From Mycobacterium simiae (GTDB lineage Bacteria; Actinomycetota; Actinomycetes; Mycobacteriales; Mycobacteriaceae), in contig NZ_AP022568.1 of assembly GCF_010727605.1 (NCBI RefSeq), positions 248,001-312,000 on the forward strand: a DNA stretch of 64,000 nt, in the 5' to 3' direction. The notes beneath the pieces were generated by a model. It saw only the letters and a list, made by a program, of their open reading frames with translations, had not been told where the DNA came from and ran no database searches. The translations under genes and the position numbers were made by a program. This document shows, piece after piece, positions 61,254-64,000 of this stretch (position 1 is its first letter; each line of letters begins with the position of its first letter).

Positions 61254-61858
61254 TGGTCTCGGACGGTCAGGAGCCGTTCGACATATTTGGCGATCACGTC
61301 GACTTCGAGGTTCACCTTGGTCCCGACCGGCGCGTGCCCCAGCGTGGTCAGTTCGCGGGTGGTCGGGATCAGGGAGACCTCGAACCAGTCTCGGGGTTCG
61401 GTGCCGAGGGCGGAGACCGTCAGGGAGATCCCGTCGACGGTGATCGACCCCTTCTCTACGACATAGCGGGCGATCGACGACGGGACTTCGATGCGCACGA
61501 CTTCCCAGTGCTCCGACGGCGTGCGGGATAGGACGTGGCCGGTGCCGTCCACGTGTCCCTGCACGATATGGCCGCTCAGCCGACTGTTGACCGCCGCGGC
61601 ACGCTCCAGATTCACCCGCTTTCCGACGTCTAGCGCGCCGAGATTGGACCGGTCCAGGGTTTCGGCCATCACATCGGCGGTGAACCGGCCGTCGGCCAGC
61701 AGCTCGACGACCGTCAGGCACACACCGTTGACTGCTATCGAATCGCCGTGGCCGGCGTCGGCGGTGACGACAGGCCCGCGGATGGTCAGGCGCGCTGCAT
61801 CAGTGAGGACATCCCGGCCGGTCACCTCTCCGAGTTCCTCGACAATTCCGGTGAACAT
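61250..61858 (-). CDS. ribE: Riboflavin synthase, alpha chain
   Basis: 202 residues starting 'MFTGIVEELGEV', the invariant beginning of the family. Two similar beta-barrel repeats are visible, with 'GDSIAVNGVCLTVVEL' in the first and 'KGSITVDGISLTVSAL' in the second. It dismutates two lumazine molecules into riboflavin. Known as ribC (Rv1412) in M. tuberculosis. TAGCCT six bases before ATG indicates a leaderless start. It heads the rib cluster, divergent from lprG. Confidence 0.95.
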   Translation of the reverse strand: MFTGIVEELGEVTGRDVLTDAARLTIRGPVVTADAGHGDSIAVNGVCLTVVELLADGRFTADVMAETLDRSNLGALDVGKRVNLERAAAVNSRLSGHIVQGHVDGTGHVLSRTPSEHWEVVRIEVPSSIARYVVEKGSITVDGISLTVSALGTEPRDWFEVSLIPTTRELTTLGHAPVGTKVNLEVDVIAKYVERLLTVRDQ

Positions 61859-61864
61859 TCCACC

Positions 61865-61870
61865 AGGCTA
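61865..61870 (-). promoter_or_regulatory. Leaderless -10 box for ribE
   Basis: TAGCCT on the minus strand ends six bases before ATG at 61858, with no ribosome site. Confidence 0.65.
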
Positions 61871-61976
61871 ATTCGCCGGCGCTTTGCCTGGTGAACGGCC
61901 ACGACCGCGCGATCACGCGACCCCCGTGAGCGGCCGAGCAGGCCCCGCGTCCCCCAGCCCGGTCAATGAGACCCTC

Positions 61977-61982
61977 TACGAT
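61977..61982 (+). promoter_or_regulatory. -10 box of the lprG-P55 operon
   Basis: TACGAT ends seven bases before ATG at 61990, so the mRNA would have at most a one-base leader. This favours ATG 61990 over the in-frame ATGs at 61966 and 61981. Confidence 0.5.
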
Positions 61983-61989
61983 GCACGGT

Positions 61990-62694
61990 ATGCAGACACG
62001 CCGCCGACTCACGGCCGTCCTCGCTTCCCTGACCCTTACCACCGCCGTGCTCGCCGGTTGCTCGTCGGGTTCGAAGAACAACGGCGGCCCCTTGCCCGAC
62101 GCCACGACTCTGGTCAAGCAATCCGCCGACACCACCAAGACCGTCAAGAGTGTGCACCTGGTGCTGACGACCGAAGGCAAGATTCCCGGACTGCCGATCA
62201 AGAAGCTGACCGGCGACCTAACCACCACGCCGAGCACCGCGGCCTCGGGCAACGCGCAGCTGTCGATGGCGGGCTCCGACATCGACGCGAACTTCGTTGT
62301 CTACGACTCGGTGCTGTACGCCACGCTGACGCCGAACAAGTGGAGCGATTTCGGTAAGGCCTCCGACGTCTACGACGTCTCGGTGTTGTTGAGCCCGGAC
62401 GACGGCCTGGGCAACGTGCTGGCAAACTTCACCAACGCCAAGGCTGAGGATCGCGAAACGATCAACGGCCAGACCACGATCAAGATCAGCGGCAATGTCG
62501 CACCCGACGCGGTGAACAAGATCATCCCATCGCTCAGCGCGACGCAGCCCATGCCCGCCACCGTCTGGATTCAGGAGACCGGCGACCACCAGCTGGTCCA
62601 AGCCAATCTGCAGAAGAGCCAAGGCAATTCGGTCCAGGTGACGCTGTCGGACTGGGGTAAGCCGGTCACCGTCACCAAGCCTCCGGTGAGCTGA
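61990..62694 (+). CDS. lprG: Lipoarabinomannan carrier lipoprotein LprG
   Basis: 234 residues from ATG at 61990 (earlier ATGs at 61966 and 61981 precede or overlap the -10 box). The lipobox '[11 protein letters not shown]' has C24 as the acylation site. The mature part has the LolA/LppX-like fold pattern: '[20 protein letters not shown]' and '[20 protein letters not shown]'. LprG binds triacylated lipids and lipoarabinomannan in its pocket and carries them to the outer membrane; it works with the P55 pump encoded next, which it overlaps by one base. Confidence 0.95.
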   Translation: MQTRRRLTAVLASLTLTTAVLAGCSSGSKNNGGPLPDATTLVKQSADTTKTVKSVHLVLTTEGKIPGLPIKKLTGDLTTTPSTAASGNAQLSMAGSDIDANFVVYDSVLYATLTPNKWSDFGKASDVYDVSVLLSPDDGLGNVLANFTNAKAEDRETINGQTTIKISGNVAPDAVNKIIPSLSATQPMPATVWIQETGDHQLVQANLQKSQGNSVQVTLSDWGKPVTVTKPPVS

Positions 62695-64000
62695 TGAGCA
62701 TGCGAGCAGGACGCGGAATCGCGATCAGCGCCGGCAGCCTGGCCGTGCTGCTGGGCGCCCTGGACGCCTACGTCGTCGTGACGATCATGCGCGACATCAT
62801 GAGCGACGTTCACATCCCGATCAACCAGCTGCAGCGCATCACCTGGATCATCACGATGTACCTGCTGGGCTACATCGCCGCGATGCCGTTGCTGGGCCGG
62901 GCGTCGGACCGCTTCGGCCGCAAGCTGGTACTGCAAGTCAGCCTGGCGCTATTCATCATCGGCTCGGTGATCACCGCGCTGGCCGGGCATTGGGGCGACT
63001 TCCACCTGCTGATCGCCGGTCGCACCGTCCAGGGCATCGCCAGCGGCGCGCTGCTGCCGGTGACGCTGGCCCTGGGCGCCGACTTGTGGGCGCAGCGCAA
63101 CCGCGCCAGCGTGCTGGGCGGCATCGGTGCCGCCCAGGAGCTCGGCAGCGTGCTGGGTCCGCTGTACGGCATTTTCATCGTCTGGGTGTTCCACCAGTGG
63201 CAGTACGTCTTCTGGATCAACGTGCCGCTGACCTTGCTCGCCATGGTGGCGATCCAATTCAGCCTGCCGTCGCATCAGCAGGTCGACGAACCGGAAAAGG
63301 TTGACGTCGTCGGTGGGGTGCTGCTGGCCATCGCGCTGGGCCTGGCGGTCATCGGGCTGTACAACCCGCAGCCGGACGGCAAGACGATCCTGCCCAGCTA
63401 CGGACTGCCGCTGGTGATCGGTGCCGCCGTCGTCGGGGTGCTGTTCATCCTCTGGGAGCGCTTCTCGCGGACCCGGCTCATCGACCCCACCGGCGTGCAC
63501 TTCAGGCCGTTCCTGTCCGCGCTGGGCGCTTCGGTGTGCGCCGGTGCGGCACTGATGGTGACGTTGGTCAACGTCGAGCTGTTCGGTCAGGGCGTGCTGC
63601 AGATGGACCAGACCGCGGCAGCCGGTTTGCTGCTGTGGTTTTTGATTGCGCTGCCGATCGGAGCGGTGCTGGGCGGATTCATCGCGACCCGGATCGGCGA
63701 CCGCGCCATGACGTTCCTCGGGCTGCTGATCGCGGCCTACGGCTACTGGTTGATCCACTATTGGCGGCAAGACGTGATGAGCCAGCATCACGACATCTTC
63801 GGCGTCAGCCTGCCCCTGGTGCACACGGATCTGCTGGTGGCCGGCCTGGGACTCGGGTTGGTGATCGGACCGCTCACCTCGGCAGCCCTGCGGGTTGTTC
63901 CCTCGGCCCAACACGGCATCGCGTCCGCCGCGGTCGTGGTGGCCCGGATGACGGGCATGCTGATCGGTGTTGCGGCACTGAGCGCCTGGGGGTTGTACCG
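62694..64000 (+). CDS. P55-type MFS efflux pump, 3' end missing
   Basis: The start ATG at 62694 shares a base with the lprG stop (TGATG). At least 435 residues are present and the frame is open to the window edge; full-length P55 is a little over 500. It is a 14-helix MFS transporter: motif A '[14 protein letters not shown]' and motif C region '[17 protein letters not shown]' are visible. P55 exports triacylglycerides and drugs together with LprG and affects envelope composition. Equivalent to Rv1410c. Only the last 70 or so residues are outside the window. Confidence 0.93.
   Translation, partial: MSMRAGRGIAISAGSLAVLLGALDAYVVVTIMRDIMSDVHIPINQLQRITWIITMYLLGYIAAMPLLGRASDRFGRKLVLQVSLALFIIGSVITALAGHWGDFHLLIAGRTVQGIASGALLPVTLALGADLWAQRNRASVLGGIGAAQELGSVLGPLYGIFIVWVFHQWQYVFWINVPLTLLAMVAIQFSLPSHQQVDEPEKVDVVGGVLLAIALGLAVIGLYNPQPDGKTILPSYGLPLVIGAAVVGVLFILWERFSRTRLIDPTGVHFRPFLSALGASVCAGAALMVTLVNVELFGQGVLQMDQTAAAGLLLWFLIALPIGAVLGGFIATRIGDRAMTFLGLLIAAYGYWLIHYWRQDVMSQHHDIFGVSLPLVHTDLLVAGLGLGLVIGPLTSAALRVVPSAQHGIASAAVVVARMTGMLIGVAALSAWGLY

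Noticed and set aside
60978..61721. Long antisense frame across ribE giving a 247-residue protein
   Set aside because: Only the last 91 codons look real (signal peptide and DUF732-like domain); the rest is an alternate frame of ribE on the same strand.

Overview
The window is a high-GC chromosomal segment from a mycobacterium. It carries the complete gene order that M. tuberculosis H37Rv shows from about Rv1481 down to Rv1410c, read here in the opposite orientation. Mycobacterial marker genes are ripA/ripB, mptB, lprG-P55, lprH, a Rv0203/Rv1174c-type hemophore-like protein, a WS/DGAT acyltransferase and a MIRU-type repeat. The segment has no PE_PGRS genes, an intein-free sufB, an intact ppc and no ctpD. 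This suggests a slow-growing non-tuberculous species, perhaps near the M. avium complex; the species assignment is inference. Almost all of it is ordinary core genome, with no prophage, insertion sequence, CRISPR array or defence island.

Layout. 1-6.7 kb: a cut-off DUF559 gene, then the cell-wall cluster on the minus strand (ripA-ripB, moxR1-DUF58-VWA, and a Rv1476-like membrane protein). 6.9-10.6 kb: aconitase with its TetR repressor AcnR and a tiny HTH protein. 10.7-16.6 kb: an ABC-F ATPase, echA12, thioredoxin, fadE15 and a YihY-family membrane protein. 16.7-23.0 kb: the SUF iron-sulfur operon sufR-B-D-C-S-U-T. 23.1-28.3 kb: mptB, an ABC exporter pair, a CtaA-like protein and a shortened ATP-grasp homologue. 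28.3-30.8 kb: qor, a small secreted protein and ctaB. 31.0-38.0 kb: the pentose phosphate operon tkt-tal-zwf2-opcA-pgl. 38.0-45.1 kb: DUF1206, ppc, and the glycolytic run gap-pgk-tpiA with secG. 45.3-51.5 kb: an unknown protein, then a lipid cluster (LPLAT, fadD12, lipO, WS/DGAT). 51.6-56.5 kb: uvrC-rapZ-cofD-like-whiA. 56.7-61.9 kb: a hemophore-like protein, lprH and the riboflavin genes ribH, ribA2, ribE. 62.0-64.0 kb: lprG and the start of the P55 efflux pump.

The strongest regulatory signals were read directly from sequence. A 16-bp inverted repeat lies immediately upstream of the acn -10 box and matches the corynebacterial AcnR operator pattern. A perfect ACACT-N5-TGTGA SufR operator covers the start codon of sufR. 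At least nine genes have a TANNNT-like -10 hexamer exactly six bases before ATG/GTG, the architecture expected for leaderless mRNAs, and this fixes their start codons. A two-unit MIRU repeat between ribA2 and ribH encodes a 43-codon frame that overlaps the ribH start by ATGA.

I did not find a convincing new multi-gene system. The items most worth following up are the ATP-grasp homologue that has lost its central ATP-binding segment, the low-complexity insert in aconitase with a motif also seen in small stand-alone proteins, the MIRU-encoded coupling peptide, the unknown protein beside gap, and the RapZ with a degenerate P-loop.
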